The translations under genes and the position numbers were made by a program. This document shows positions 42,700 through 52,564 of a stretch of 64,000 nt of DNA, one piece after another. The stretch is taken from the NCBI RefSeq assembly GCF_002368295.1, contig NZ_AP018249.1, forward strand, positions 1-64,000. The letters are read 5' to 3'. Positions within the stretch are counted from its first letter, which is position 1. Every line of letters starts with the position of its first letter. The stretch comes from Tolypothrix tenuis PCC 7101 (GTDB taxonomy: Bacteria > Cyanobacteriota > Cyanobacteriia > Cyanobacteriales > Nostocaceae). Below the pieces are notes generated by a model that saw nothing but the letters and a program-made list of their open reading frames with translations, searched no databases and had not been told where the DNA came from.

Positions 42700-43002
42700 T
42701 TAAAGCCAAAATCTCAGAGCAAACCAGGCAAGTACGCCTACAACTGCTGCTGGAGCTAAAGGAGTACCAAAGACTGCTGTCAAAGAAATAGTTGTTAGAA
42801 ATCCAACAAGAATTGTTGAAAGTTCGTACCCAGTTTTATGAATGTCAGGTTGGCAAGAAATACTAAACCAGCAATCAGAATGGGAGCTAAGTAAATAGAT
42901 AACACTAGCTGCAAAAGCTAAAATCACAATAATTCTGATTAAATCCGTTGAAATAAAAGAACTTAATTGTGAGTTCTGATTTGAATTATTTTGAGAGTTC
43001 AT
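42700..43002 (-). CDS. Small membrane protein (100 aa)
   Basis: An Asn/Gln-rich N-terminus (about 1-18) precedes a helix (LIRIIVILAFAASVIYLLS, 21-39), a short loop with two Cys (CWFSISC), and a hydrophobic C-terminal part made of ELSTILVGFLTTISLTAVFG and LAPAAVVGVLAWFALRFW. No family is recognised. The GTPLAPAAVVG segment resembles the GVPLPAALALG segment at the end of the BIg2 protein encoded just upstream. The gap to the ABC gene is 22 bp, so they are co-transcribed. It could be an accessory membrane subunit, an exported small hydrophobic peptide or an immunity protein for such a peptide. Confidence 0.55.
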   Translation of the reverse strand: MNSQNNSNQNSQLSSFISTDLIRIIVILAFAASVIYLLSSHSDCWFSISCQPDIHKTGYELSTILVGFLTTISLTAVFGTPLAPAAVVGVLAWFALRFWL

Positions 43003-43063
43003 AATTATTGCGCCTCTATATTACATAAAATTTTAGAAATCTGGAAAAGTTAGTACTAATGCT

Positions 43064-44467
43064 CTAACTACAAGGAAATGGAATGACTGCTTGCCAATTA
43101 TGTATTCCTGTAGCTGTTGCTGAACCTAAAGCTAAGGCAGCTGGTAAGGGTACGCCAATAACAGTTGCTCCAGCTGTAACAATTGAGCCAGCACCAATAG
43201 CAAACCAGTTTATTCCTCTAGGAATTTTCACTGTAGTAGTTGCACGTTGGTTAAAGTTCTGTTTTGAAGTAGCAGTGATTTGTACTTCGCCTTTCGATAT
43301 CGCAGTTACAAAGCCATCGCTATTAACAGTTGCAATTTGGTCATTGCTAGAAGACCAATATATAGTCTGATCAATCGAGCCTATACCTTTAACTGTCGAA
43401 CACAATTTAGCTGTACTATTAATGTCAAGCTCAAGTTGTTGAGGTTGAACAGTAATGTAATTAACGATAGCTGGCAAAACCTCTAAGTGAATCAGGTCTT
43501 TTTTACTATTATCTTGGTTAGATGTCGCTGTAATAGTTACACTACCAGGTGACATTGCCTCTAATTGCGCTGTATGCCCGTGTCCAAGAACAATTGTGAC
43601 ATCTGAATTGCTAGAAGACCAAGTAATATCTTCACTATTGCTTCCTAAGCCTTCAACTATTGCTGTTATTGTTTTAATTTCTCCCACTCTCAGGTTAGTG
43701 AGCGGCTCATTATTATTTATAATGACTCGTTCAATAATGACATTATGAGAAACAGTCAGTTTAGCATTTACATATTTGTGGCTATCTTGTTTAGAAATTG
43801 CTTGAATAGTAGTTTCACCTTGTGCAATAGCTGTAACTAAACCACTATTACCAACAGTTGCAATATCTTTGTTAGCTGATGACCAATTAACAGCAGTTTC
43901 AAAGTTGCCAAAACCATTAACCTTGGGTATTAATGTTCGAGATTCTCCTACCTCAATTACAAGACTCTTAGGTTGAATTTCAACATTAGTGATGCCTTCT
44001 ACCAATAAGTCAAAAGTATCACTTTTACTTTTGTCTTTTTTAGAAACTCCTGTAATCTTTACTACACCAGGGGCAACTGCAAAAACTTGACCTTGAGCAT
44101 TAACTGTAGCAATCTTTTCATTACTTGAAATCCATCTTACTTCTCGGTCTACTGAGCTGGTGTTCGTCAGGTTAGTTTTGACTAGAACATCAGCCTTAAG
44201 TTGCCGCGACCTCCCTACTTTAAGCTTTAGCTCTCTAGGGCTGATAGTTACTCTTTCAATCGGGCAGCGATCACCTGCCCAATTTACTAAGGGAAAACAA
44301 GAATGCTGCACATTCCAAGTCTGCATTAGGATTAAGGGTGTCCACAGCAAAACTACAATTAGCAATAGATGCTGTGATAAAAATTTAATAATACTTTTAG
44401 CAGTTGTTTTCGTATCCTGTTGCTTGACCAGTTCTATTAAGTTGGTATGGAAAGCATTCATGAACAT
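43064..44467 (-). CDS. Membrane-anchored protein with four bacterial Ig-like (BIg2) domains
   Basis: In this 467-aa protein a signal-anchor helix (HLLLIVVLLWTPLILMQTW, 33-51) leads to four repeats of about 85 aa (about 70-155, 157-240, 245-330, 335-415). Each repeat has the BIg2 pattern: a P-x-x-L-x-L-x-V-G start, a V-x-W-S-S-S/A-N core and a V-x-A-x-x-x-G-x-x-x-I-T-A-T-S end. BIg2 domains occur in adhesins and cell-surface proteins such as intimin. The last 50 residues are hydrophobic and Gly/Ala-rich (FAIGAGSIVTAGATVIGVP), ending in Cys-Ser, which could be a second membrane segment. It is the first gene of the unit with the small membrane protein and ABC transporter, and divergent from the helicase operon. 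Confidence 0.78.
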   Translation of the reverse strand: MFMNAFHTNLIELVKQQDTKTTAKSIIKFLSQHLLLIVVLLWTPLILMQTWNVQHSCFPLVNWAGDRCPIERVTISPRELKLKVGRSRQLKADVLVKTNLTNTSSVDREVRWISSNEKIATVNAQGQVFAVAPGVVKITGVSKKDKSKSDTFDLLVEGITNVEIQPKSLVIEVGESRTLIPKVNGFGNFETAVNWSSANKDIATVGNSGLVTAIAQGETTIQAISKQDSHKYVNAKLTVSHNVIIERVIINNNEPLTNLRVGEIKTITAIVEGLGSNSEDITWSSSNSDVTIVLGHGHTAQLEAMSPGSVTITATSNQDNSKKDLIHLEVLPAIVNYITVQPQQLELDINSTAKLCSTVKGIGSIDQTIYWSSSNDQIATVNSDGFVTAISKGEVQITATSKQNFNQRATTTVKIPRGINWFAIGAGSIVTAGATVIGVPLPAALALGSATATGIHNWQAVIPFPCS

Positions 44468-44855
44468 TCCAATAGTAAGGTGGTTTATGCTTGCTCTCTT
44501 ATACTGCCCAGTTTGAAGCTATCGTTAACACAGGCATGAGGTTATTGAAGCTTCTCTAAAAGTCTCCTGATGAGTTGATGTGAGCTTCCGCAGATTGTTG
44601 TATTTCATCTATTTCTGGGAATTTTCTGTTACCAAAAATTACAGATTTTATATTTCTCAATACTTAAGTAAATAATTGTAACATATTCAACAGTTTGTGT
44701 CTATAATATTACGCAGTCAAAACTTCTTTCAATCTCATGCACCAAAGCAATCTCCGTAAAAAGAAATTTCCTGTTCAGAATAGTCAGCACAACAAGAAGT
44801 ATAGGACGGGGGTATACAATCACTTCGACGTTTAGGTTAAATAAACTAGGCTGAT
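44468..44855. promoter_or_regulatory. Divergent promoter region between the BIg2 unit and the helicase operon
   Basis: This 388-bp region is AT-rich and non-coding. A good -10 element (TATAAT, 44702-44707) faces the helicase operon. TTGTAA at 44676 is a possible -35, but at 20 nt the spacing is long. No operator palindrome or RNA gene stands out. Confidence 0.4.
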
Positions 44856-47723
44856 ATGGAAACACTTGCTCCTGGTGCGCGGATTGTTGCTAGAGATGCT
44901 GAATGGCTTGTAAAATCCACTTCAAGAACACCCAATGGTTCTGTGGTAATAGAAGTTGTGGGTGTAAGTGATTTTATTAAAGGTCGCACTGCACGGTTTG
45001 TCAAAGAATTAGAAGAAGACCTAGAGGTTTTAGACCCGAAAAATACTAATTTAGTATCCGATAATACTCCTGGCTATAGGAATTCGCTGCTTTTTCTCGA
45101 AGCTCATCTGCGGCAAACTGCTCCCACTGATACTAATCTTTACATTGGTCATGAAGCGGCAATGGATGTGCTGCCTTACCAATTAGATCCAACGCTCAAA
45201 GCTCTTTCTATGCCGCGGCAGCGTTTGTTAATTGCAGATGCTGTTGGCTTGGGGAAAACTTTGGAAGCAGGAATTTTGGTTGCTGAGTTGATGCGTCGGG
45301 GACGAGCAAAACGCATTTTGGTTGTTACAACCAAAAGTATGCTGACTCAGTTCCAGAAAGAATTTTGGGTGCGTTTTACTATTCCTCTAGTACGTCTTGA
45401 TTCTGTGGGTATTCAGCGCATTCGCTCTCGTATTCCCACCAATCATAATCCTTTCCACTATTACGATAAAGCTATTGTCTCAGTTGATACCCTGAAGCAA
45501 GACAGGGAATACCGCACTTACATTGAGCAAGCTGAATGGGATGTAATAGTCATTGATGAGGCACACAACGTTGCTCGTCGAGGACGTGGTAGCAGTGCTT
45601 CGTTACGTTCTAAATTGGCTGACCGTTTAGCAAGCCGCTCCGATAGTTTAATTATGTTATCAGCCACACCACATGATGGACGCGCAGAAAGCTTTGCTAG
45701 TTTGATGAATATGCTCGACCCAACGGCGATCGCCAACGAGTCGAACTACACTAAGGAAGATATTCGAGATTTGTACGTCCGGCGGTTTAAAAAAGATGTT
45801 GTAGCGCAACTTCTCAAAAAATTCCCAGAACGACAGGTTTTAGCGGTGGAAGCTAATGCTTCTCCCCAAGAAGAAAAAGCGTTTGAAATTCTCGATAACT
45901 TAAAATTAGCTGGGATTGACGCGAAAGCTTCTACAGGTAAGTTGTTTAAAACTACTTTGCTAAAAGCTATGCTGTCTAGCCCTATGGCTTGTTTGGAGAC
46001 AGTATGCAATCGCATCAATCGGGTAGAAAAAACTGGTGATCGGCGTTTTAGTGCTGATATTGATGAATTGAAAGCTTTAGCAGCTGCTTTAGTAACCATC
46101 AACGATCAAAATTTCTCAAAATATCAAAAACTACTAAAACTAATTATCACAGCAGAAGATGGAGGCTTTGCTTGGAAGGGTAAAGATCCAAAAGACCGGA
46201 TTGTAATTTTCACGGAACGTTTGGAAACGATGCGCTTTCTGAAGGAGAATTTAAAGCGCGATTTACAGCTAACAGAAGAAGCGATCGCTACTCTTGATGG
46301 GGGAATGCCAGATGTTGATTTGATGGAAATTATCGAAGAGTTTGGTAGTGAAAAATCTCCGCTGCGGCTGGTAGTAGCTACAGATGTGGCATCGGAAGGG
46401 ATTAATTTACATTATTTTTCACACCGTCTCATACACTTTGATATTCCTTGGTCATTAATGGCCTTGCAACAGCGTAATGGGCGGGTTGACCGTTATGGGC
46501 AGGAACGACAACCACAAATTCGCTATTTATTGACTCGTTCATCTAACGAAAAAGTTGATGAAGCAGAGCGCATTGTTAGCGTGTTGGTGAGGAAAGACGA
46601 CCAAGCAATTAAAAATATTGGCGACCCTTCTGTTTTTATGGGAGTGTTTGATGCTGATAAGGAAGTAGAGGTGACAGCCGCAGCTATCGAAGCAATTGAG
46701 CAGGGAGAAACGGCAGAAACTTTTGACGCACGCCTGCAACCAGGTGAGCAGACAGAGGATGAGGATAACTGGTTTGCTGATTTACTTAGCGATGACCCAG
46801 AAGTGAGTGAGGAACCCCAAGCACAAGCTGCTATGCAGAAAATGCCAAGTTTATTTCCCGATGACTATCATTACACCTTAGCAGCGTTGGGTGCGGTTAA
46901 TGAGGAAAATCCTTTGCAGCTGCGTAGTTTGGAGGAAGAGTTGTTAATCGAGTTAACAATGCCCAATGAATTGCGATCGCGTTTTGAGCGTTTACCAAGA
47001 GAAATTCAACCTGCATCAAATCAAGCATTGCGTTTGTCTGGCGATCGCAATAAAGTGATGCGCGAACTAGAGGAATCACGAAAATCTGAGGAACGCTGGC
47101 CCTCGATTCAGTATCTTTGGGAACTGCATCCGGTAATAGATTGGTTAAATGACCGTGGGATAACACTTTTCGGTAGGCATCAAGCACCTGTCATTGTTTT
47201 ACCTCAGTTACAAGCCAATGAGGTTATATTTGTCATGTCAGGTATAATTCCTAACCGTCGTGGTCAACCTCTAGTCAATAAGTGGGTAAGTGTAGTGTTT
47301 CAAAATCAAAAGTTTAAGCATATAGAAGATTTTGAGAAAACGCTACAGCTTACTGGATTGGGGCAGGAGCCGATTCCCAATCAAATGTTACCTACTGATG
47401 AAAAACTTTTGAATTTACGTGAGATAGCGGTTGTAGAAGCGCAAAAGAAAATGCTAGAAGCACGTAAGAATTTTGAGGATTCAATTAATGTTCAATTACA
47501 GGAACAATTGAATCGTTTAAATAAACTCAAAGGTCAACATTATGAGCAACTAACATTACGTTTTGCAGACGGTACTCCTTTAAAAGAAGAGAAAAAATCA
47601 AAAGCAGAACGAAGGATTGAGCAAATTTTTAATGATTATTGGCGTTGGGTAGAGGATAGCATGACTACCGAACCTGCTCCATATATCAAAATCATTGCAG
47701 TTTTACAGGGAGCTAAGGTATGA
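44856..47723 (+). CDS. SNF2-family helicase/ATPase, DrmD-like
   Basis: The 955-aa protein has an N-terminal region ending in ETLAPGARIVARDAEW-type sequence, as in HepA/DrmD proteins. A Swi2/Snf2 core follows: ADAVGLGKTLEAG (about 125-137), VIDEAHN (about 229-235) and LSATPHDGR (about 267-275). The second RecA lobe has IVIFTERLETMRFL (about 449), VVATDVASEGINLHYF and QQRNGRVDRYGQ (about 540). The C-terminal 300 aa end in a coiled coil. In class 1 DISARM, DrmD is a SNF2-type helicase of about this size preceding a methyltransferase, as here. It is the first gene of the operon, and its stop overlaps the next start (ATGA). It probably moves along or remodels DNA for the system. A role in a DISARM relative rather than DISARM itself is inferred. 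Confidence 0.82.
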   Translation: METLAPGARIVARDAEWLVKSTSRTPNGSVVIEVVGVSDFIKGRTARFVKELEEDLEVLDPKNTNLVSDNTPGYRNSLLFLEAHLRQTAPTDTNLYIGHEAAMDVLPYQLDPTLKALSMPRQRLLIADAVGLGKTLEAGILVAELMRRGRAKRILVVTTKSMLTQFQKEFWVRFTIPLVRLDSVGIQRIRSRIPTNHNPFHYYDKAIVSVDTLKQDREYRTYIEQAEWDVIVIDEAHNVARRGRGSSASLRSKLADRLASRSDSLIMLSATPHDGRAESFASLMNMLDPTAIANESNYTKEDIRDLYVRRFKKDVVAQLLKKFPERQVLAVEANASPQEEKAFEILDNLKLAGIDAKASTGKLFKTTLLKAMLSSPMACLETVCNRINRVEKTGDRRFSADIDELKALAAALVTINDQNFSKYQKLLKLIITAEDGGFAWKGKDPKDRIVIFTERLETMRFLKENLKRDLQLTEEAIATLDGGMPDVDLMEIIEEFGSEKSPLRLVVATDVASEGINLHYFSHRLIHFDIPWSLMALQQRNGRVDRYGQERQPQIRYLLTRSSNEKVDEAERIVSVLVRKDDQAIKNIGDPSVFMGVFDADKEVEVTAAAIEAIEQGETAETFDARLQPGEQTEDEDNWFADLLSDDPEVSEEPQAQAAMQKMPSLFPDDYHYTLAALGAVNEENPLQLRSLEEELLIELTMPNELRSRFERLPREIQPASNQALRLSGDRNKVMRELEESRKSEERWPSIQYLWELHPVIDWLNDRGITLFGRHQAPVIVLPQLQANEVIFVMSGIIPNRRGQPLVNKWVSVVFQNQKFKHIEDFEKTLQLTGLGQEPIPNQMLPTDEKLLNLREIAVVEAQKKMLEARKNFEDSINVQLQEQLNRLNKLKGQHYEQLTLRFADGTPLKEEKKSKAERRIEQIFNDYWRWVEDSMTTEPAPYIKIIAVLQGAKV

Positions 47724-50700
47724 GTAAACTAACAGGAATTACTAATGAAAATGAGTTTTACTCAAATCACTACCTGGATGCTATCCTCAATGATGATATT
47801 AAGGGAATTGCTCAACGCTGGCGAGAAGCTGCGGCTGAAAATGAAACAAAATCTCCCCCTGAATTATTGGGAAGTTTAGCTGCCCCTTATTTTAGATTGA
47901 TAAATAATTTTAATAAAGAAAAAGATATTGCAGAACGTATAATTCTTCAACAGCAATGGTTGTCTGATTTTTTTGGCGTTTTAGGTTATCAGATTGAACC
48001 TAGTCAACGTATTCTCGATGAAGGGCAAATACTCCCCGTATTGTGTGAAATTAAAAAAACTAATGGAGTGCCGTTACTCTGGATTATAGAAGCTTTACCA
48101 GAAGGCGATGAAGTTATTGATATTTTAGATTTAAGTCTAAATAAAGCACAATTTACTGAACAAGATAATGATGATATAAATGCAGAATTAATTTCGTCTG
48201 AAATTACGATAGAAGATATTATTTCTGATTATATTTTTTCTCAAGATGAGCCGCCCCGGTGGTTATTGCTTGCTAACGTTCATCAAATTATTCTGATTGA
48301 CCGTTTCAAATGGAACGCATCACGCTTGTTGCGGTTTGATTTATCAGAAATTCTCTCACGTAAGGAATCAGATACTTTATTAGCAACTGCAACATTACTG
48401 CATAAAGAACATACCTGCCCTAGCGAGGGTACAGCTTTACTTGATGAATTAGATGAAAATTCTCACCGTCATGCTTTCTCTGTTTCCGATGATTTGAAAT
48501 ATGCCCTCAGAAAGTCAATTGAAATTTTGGGTAATGAAGCAGTTTGGTATGTAAGAAATAAGCTAAAAACAGGGGTATTTTCTGGGCAATTAGACGCGGG
48601 ACAATTATCAATTGAATGTCTGCGTTATATGTACCGCTTGCTGTTCCTTTTTTACATTGAAGCACGGCGAGATTTGGGTTATGCACCGATGAATGCTGAA
48701 ATTTATCGGGAAGGTTACAGTTTAGAATCGCTGCGGGAACTAGAGCAAGTAGAATTGCGGACAGAAGAAGATAAAAACGGTTATTTTATTAATGCTTCTC
48801 TTCGCAAACTATTTGACTTAATTTGGAAAGGGTATACACCAAGCAATGTGGGAACTCTGTATTTACCCGAAGAAAAAATTTATGATAACACTTTTGAACT
48901 GGCACCGCTAAAGAGTCATTTATTTGACCCAGAGCGTACTAAATTAGTGTATCGTGTCAAGTTCCGTAACAGCGTACTAAGAGAAGTAATTGAATTAATG
49001 TCGCTATCGCGGGAAGGGAAAGGTAAGCGTCGGGGACGTATTTCCTATGCACAATTGGGAATTAACCAGTTGGGTGCTGTGTATGAATCTTTACTGTGTT
49101 TTCGGGGCTTTTTTGTTGAGCCTGAGACTGGTTTATATGAAGTGCAGCGTGCAGAAAAAACAACAAAAACCTCTGCGGGAGAAGATGACGAGGAAGAAGT
49201 AGAAGAAACTCCCAAACGAGGAAAAAATAACTATGACGAATTAGATGTTGCTTACTTCGTCAAGTTGGAAGATTTAGAAAATTACACCAAGGCGGAACGG
49301 GTATTTAATGCTGACGGTACGCCAAAAATGTACCCCAAAGGTAGTTTTATTTATCGGTTAGCGGGAAGGGATCGCCAAAATTCTGCTTCTTATTATACCC
49401 CAGAGTCACTAACACGCTGTTTGGTTAAGTATGCGTTGAAGGAATTGCTTAAGGATAAGACAGCAGATGATATTCTCAAGTTGAAAATTTGCGAACCTGC
49501 GATGGGGAGTGCAGCATTTTTGAATGAAGCTGTTAACCAGTTAGCAGAGAAATATCTGGAGTTAAAGCAAGACGAGTTAAATAAACGCATTCCCCACGAC
49601 GAGTATTTACAGGAAAAGCAGAAAGTCAAAATGTTTTTGGCTGACCGCAACGTATTTGGGATTGACTTAAACCCGGTTGCTGTGGAGTTAGCAGAGGTGT
49701 CCCTGTGGTTGAACTGTATTTACAAACCAGAAAATAGAAAGGCTTTTGTACCTTGGTTTGGGATGCAATTGCACTGTGGTAATTCGCTAATTGGTGCGCG
49801 TCGTCAGGTGTACAGCACTACGTTAATTCCCCGGAAGAAGAAACAACCATACTGGTTTGACCATGAACCCCAACGGGTAATGGTAGGGGATAAGTTACCT
49901 GATGGGATGGTGTTTCACTTTTTGTTACCCGACCCAGGAATGGCCAATTATACGGATAAAGTTATCAAATCTCTAGCACCAAACGAAATTGAAACTATTA
50001 ATAATTGGCGTAAAGAATTTTGTAAAGCCACTTATGAAGATTTTGATGTTGACCGTTTAGTAACATTATCTCAACGCATAGATGAACTTTGGCAACGTCA
50101 CACTAATGAATTGCGGATGATGCGACAACGTACTACTGACCCGTTGAGTATTTTTGGTTATGAAGAAGATGCACATCAAAGCAGTAGTTTGGAAATAAAA
50201 GATAAGATTTTAGCGCAAGAGAAATTATCTGAAGGTGTAGGTAATTCTAGCTCTTACCGACGGTTAAAATTTGTCATGGACTATTGGTGTGCGTTGTGGT
50301 TTTGGCAAATTGAAAAGGCTGATTTATTGCCGTCAAGGTATGAGTATTTTATGGAATTGGCCGTAATTTTGGGTGAAACAGAAATGACGTTTGAACCCGA
50401 ACCAGAGTTACCTTTATTTCCTGAGACTGCAATACAAAATGAAGTGCAAAAGTTTGTTGATGATTATAAGTTTGTCAATGTTGCAAAGTTGGCGGAACGG
50501 TTTCCCAGGTTGGGGTTAGTTGCGAAAATTGCGGAAGAAAAGCGCTTTTTTCATTGGGAATTGGAATTTGCAGACATTTTTGCAGATAATGGTGGTTTTG
50601 ATTTATTTTTGGGGAATCCTCCGTGGATTAAGGTGGAATGGCAAGAAGGAGGCGTATTAGGTGATGTTGAACCTTTATTTGAATTACGCAATTTTTCAGC

Positions 50701-52564
50701 CAGCCAATTGACTACGTTGAGAGAAGAGACATTAGTTAAATATACTCAACTCAAGTTAATCTATTTTAATGAATATGAAGTTTTTGAAGGAACGCAAAAT
50801 TTTCTGAATGCTTATCAGAATTACCCTATGTTAAAAGGAATTCAAAGCAATTTGTATAAATGTTTTATTCCTCAAAGCTGGACAATGGGTAATCCTCAAG
50901 GTTTTTCTGGATTTGTTCATCCAGAAGGAATATATGATGACCCAAAAGGGGGAAAACTGAGAGAAGAAATATATCCACGTTTAGTGTTACACTGCCAGTT
51001 TCAAAATGAATTTCAACTATTTGTAGGAACTAACGATCATGGAAGAATGCGTTTTGGTACGCATATATATAAAAATAGTAAATCTACAAAAATATCTTTT
51101 AAAAATCTCAATAATTTATTTAATCCATCTACCGTAGATACTTGTTTTGAACATGATGGGCAGGGAAAAGTACCAGGCATTAAAAATGATGAAAATAAAT
51201 GGTGTATTGAAGGTCATGCAAAAAGAATTATTCATGTAACTGAAGAAATACTAGACTTGTTCTCTAATCTTTACGACTCAGAAAACACTCCTCCATTACA
51301 AGCAAGATTACCAGCATTACATTCTCAACAACTTTTGAGTGTATTGGAAAAATTTGCTTCACAAACTCGACGATTAGCAGATTTAGAAAGAGAGTATTTT
51401 TCACTTGAAATGTGGCATGAGACTAACTCTCAAAAGGATGGAACAATTCAGCGAAAGACTTGTTTTCCTGAATCTGTAGATCAATCTATTCTCTCCGGCC
51501 CACATTTTTATGTAGGAAATCCTTTTAATAAAACACCACGAGCTATTTGTACAGCAAATGGACATTATGATGTCGTTGATTTAACAAATATTTCTGACAA
51601 ATATTTACCTCGTACTAATTATATCCCTGTTGGTAATTTCAATCAATATCAGCAGCATATTCCTAACATACCTTGGATAGAAAATGAAGATGGAGACAAA
51701 CAGATTAAAAAAGTTACAGATTATTATCGTTTTGTTCATAGAAGGCAATTAAGCCAATCTGGTGAAAGAACATTAATTTGTGCTATTATTTCTATTTATA
51801 CAGCACATATAAACACTATAATTAGCACGGCTATTAAAGGAAATAGCAGATTAGTTAATTTTGCTGGTTTTTGTTTTTCTCTTATATATGACTTTTACTT
51901 AAAAAGTACAGGAAAATCTGATTTATATGGTTCTCATCTGGAAACATTTCCTTACATTGAATCAAAGCAAATTGCTTTACGATGTTTATTATTAACTTGT
52001 ATTACTACCAATTACACTGAACTTTGGGAAAGCCTATACAGCCTTGAATTCAATCAAGACACCTGGACAAAAATTGACCCCCGTCTCAACAACGACTTCT
52101 TCAAAAACCTAACCGCCCACTGGCAACGCAACGTCGCCCTCCGCACCGACTACGAACGCCGTCAAGCCCTAGTCGAAATCGACGTACTTGCAGCAATGGC
52201 ATTAGGGCTAACCCTAGACGAACTAATCACAATTTACCGCGTCCAATTCCCCGTTATGCGCCAATACGAAAAAGATACTTGGTACGACCAAAATGGGCGC
52301 ATTGTATTTACCATTAGCAAAGGACTTGTAGGTGTTGGCTTCCCCCGCAAAGGTAAAAAAAGCGAACAGGGATGGGAAGACATCAAAGACATGAAAACAG
52401 GTACAGTCGAACGCAAAGTCATAGATGACACCATGCCAGGTGGCCCCATCGAACGCACCATTATCTATGAAGCCCCCTTCGACCGTTGCGACAGAGAGGA
52501 AGACTACCGTATTGCTTGGGAGGCATTTGAGAAAAGATTTGCCGAACAGGAGGTTAAATTATGA
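47720..52564 (+). CDS. Large N6-adenine-type DNA methyltransferase, DrmMI/PglX-like (1614 aa)
   Basis: The methyltransferase core has motif I in KICEPAMGSAAFLNEAVN (about 590-607) and a FGIDLNPVAVELAEVSLWLN acidic-loop segment (about 645-664). The catalytic motif IV is NPPW near 965, so the target is most likely adenine. The roughly 300 aa between motifs I and IV hold inserts. An N-terminal half (1-560) is of the type found in Eco57I/PglX proteins (RWLLLANVHQIILIDRFKWN), with possible but unproven nuclease residues. A C-terminal target-recognition region ends in a conserved-looking WEAFEKRFAEQE. It overlaps both neighbours by 4 bp (ATGA), so all three are translated together. In DISARM and BREX such enzymes mark self DNA. 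At 1614 aa it is longer than typical DrmMI. Confidence 0.83.
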   Translation: MSKLTGITNENEFYSNHYLDAILNDDIKGIAQRWREAAAENETKSPPELLGSLAAPYFRLINNFNKEKDIAERIILQQQWLSDFFGVLGYQIEPSQRILDEGQILPVLCEIKKTNGVPLLWIIEALPEGDEVIDILDLSLNKAQFTEQDNDDINAELISSEITIEDIISDYIFSQDEPPRWLLLANVHQIILIDRFKWNASRLLRFDLSEILSRKESDTLLATATLLHKEHTCPSEGTALLDELDENSHRHAFSVSDDLKYALRKSIEILGNEAVWYVRNKLKTGVFSGQLDAGQLSIECLRYMYRLLFLFYIEARRDLGYAPMNAEIYREGYSLESLRELEQVELRTEEDKNGYFINASLRKLFDLIWKGYTPSNVGTLYLPEEKIYDNTFELAPLKSHLFDPERTKLVYRVKFRNSVLREVIELMSLSREGKGKRRGRISYAQLGINQLGAVYESLLCFRGFFVEPETGLYEVQRAEKTTKTSAGEDDEEEVEETPKRGKNNYDELDVAYFVKLEDLENYTKAERVFNADGTPKMYPKGSFIYRLAGRDRQNSASYYTPESLTRCLVKYALKELLKDKTADDILKLKICEPAMGSAAFLNEAVNQLAEKYLELKQDELNKRIPHDEYLQEKQKVKMFLADRNVFGIDLNPVAVELAEVSLWLNCIYKPENRKAFVPWFGMQLHCGNSLIGARRQVYSTTLIPRKKKQPYWFDHEPQRVMVGDKLPDGMVFHFLLPDPGMANYTDKVIKSLAPNEIETINNWRKEFCKATYEDFDVDRLVTLSQRIDELWQRHTNELRMMRQRTTDPLSIFGYEEDAHQSSSLEIKDKILAQEKLSEGVGNSSSYRRLKFVMDYWCALWFWQIEKADLLPSRYEYFMELAVILGETEMTFEPEPELPLFPETAIQNEVQKFVDDYKFVNVAKLAERFPRLGLVAKIAEEKRFFHWELEFADIFADNGGFDLFLGNPPWIKVEWQEGGVLGDVEPLFELRNFSASQLTTLREETLVKYTQLKLIYFNEYEVFEGTQNFLNAYQNYPMLKGIQSNLYKCFIPQSWTMGNPQGFSGFVHPEGIYDDPKGGKLREEIYPRLVLHCQFQNEFQLFVGTNDHGRMRFGTHIYKNSKSTKISFKNLNNLFNPSTVDTCFEHDGQGKVPGIKNDENKWCIEGHAKRIIHVTEEILDLFSNLYDSENTPPLQARLPALHSQQLLSVLEKFASQTRRLADLEREYFSLEMWHETNSQKDGTIQRKTCFPESVDQSILSGPHFYVGNPFNKTPRAICTANGHYDVVDLTNISDKYLPRTNYIPVGNFNQYQQHIPNIPWIENEDGDKQIKKVTDYYRFVHRRQLSQSGERTLICAIISIYTAHINTIISTAIKGNSRLVNFAGFCFSLIYDFYLKSTGKSDLYGSHLETFPYIESKQIALRCLLLTCITTNYTELWESLYSLEFNQDTWTKIDPRLNNDFFKNLTAHWQRNVALRTDYERRQALVEIDVLAAMALGLTLDELITIYRVQFPVMRQYEKDTWYDQNGRIVFTISKGLVGVGFPRKGKKSEQGWEDIKDMKTGTVERKVIDDTMPGGPIERTIIYEAPFDRCDREEDYRIAWEAFEKRFAEQEVKL

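Noticed and set aside
49400..49650. Reverse-strand open frames inside the methyltransferase and helicase genes
   Set aside because: They lie entirely inside long genes with clear domain motifs and show no motif of their own.
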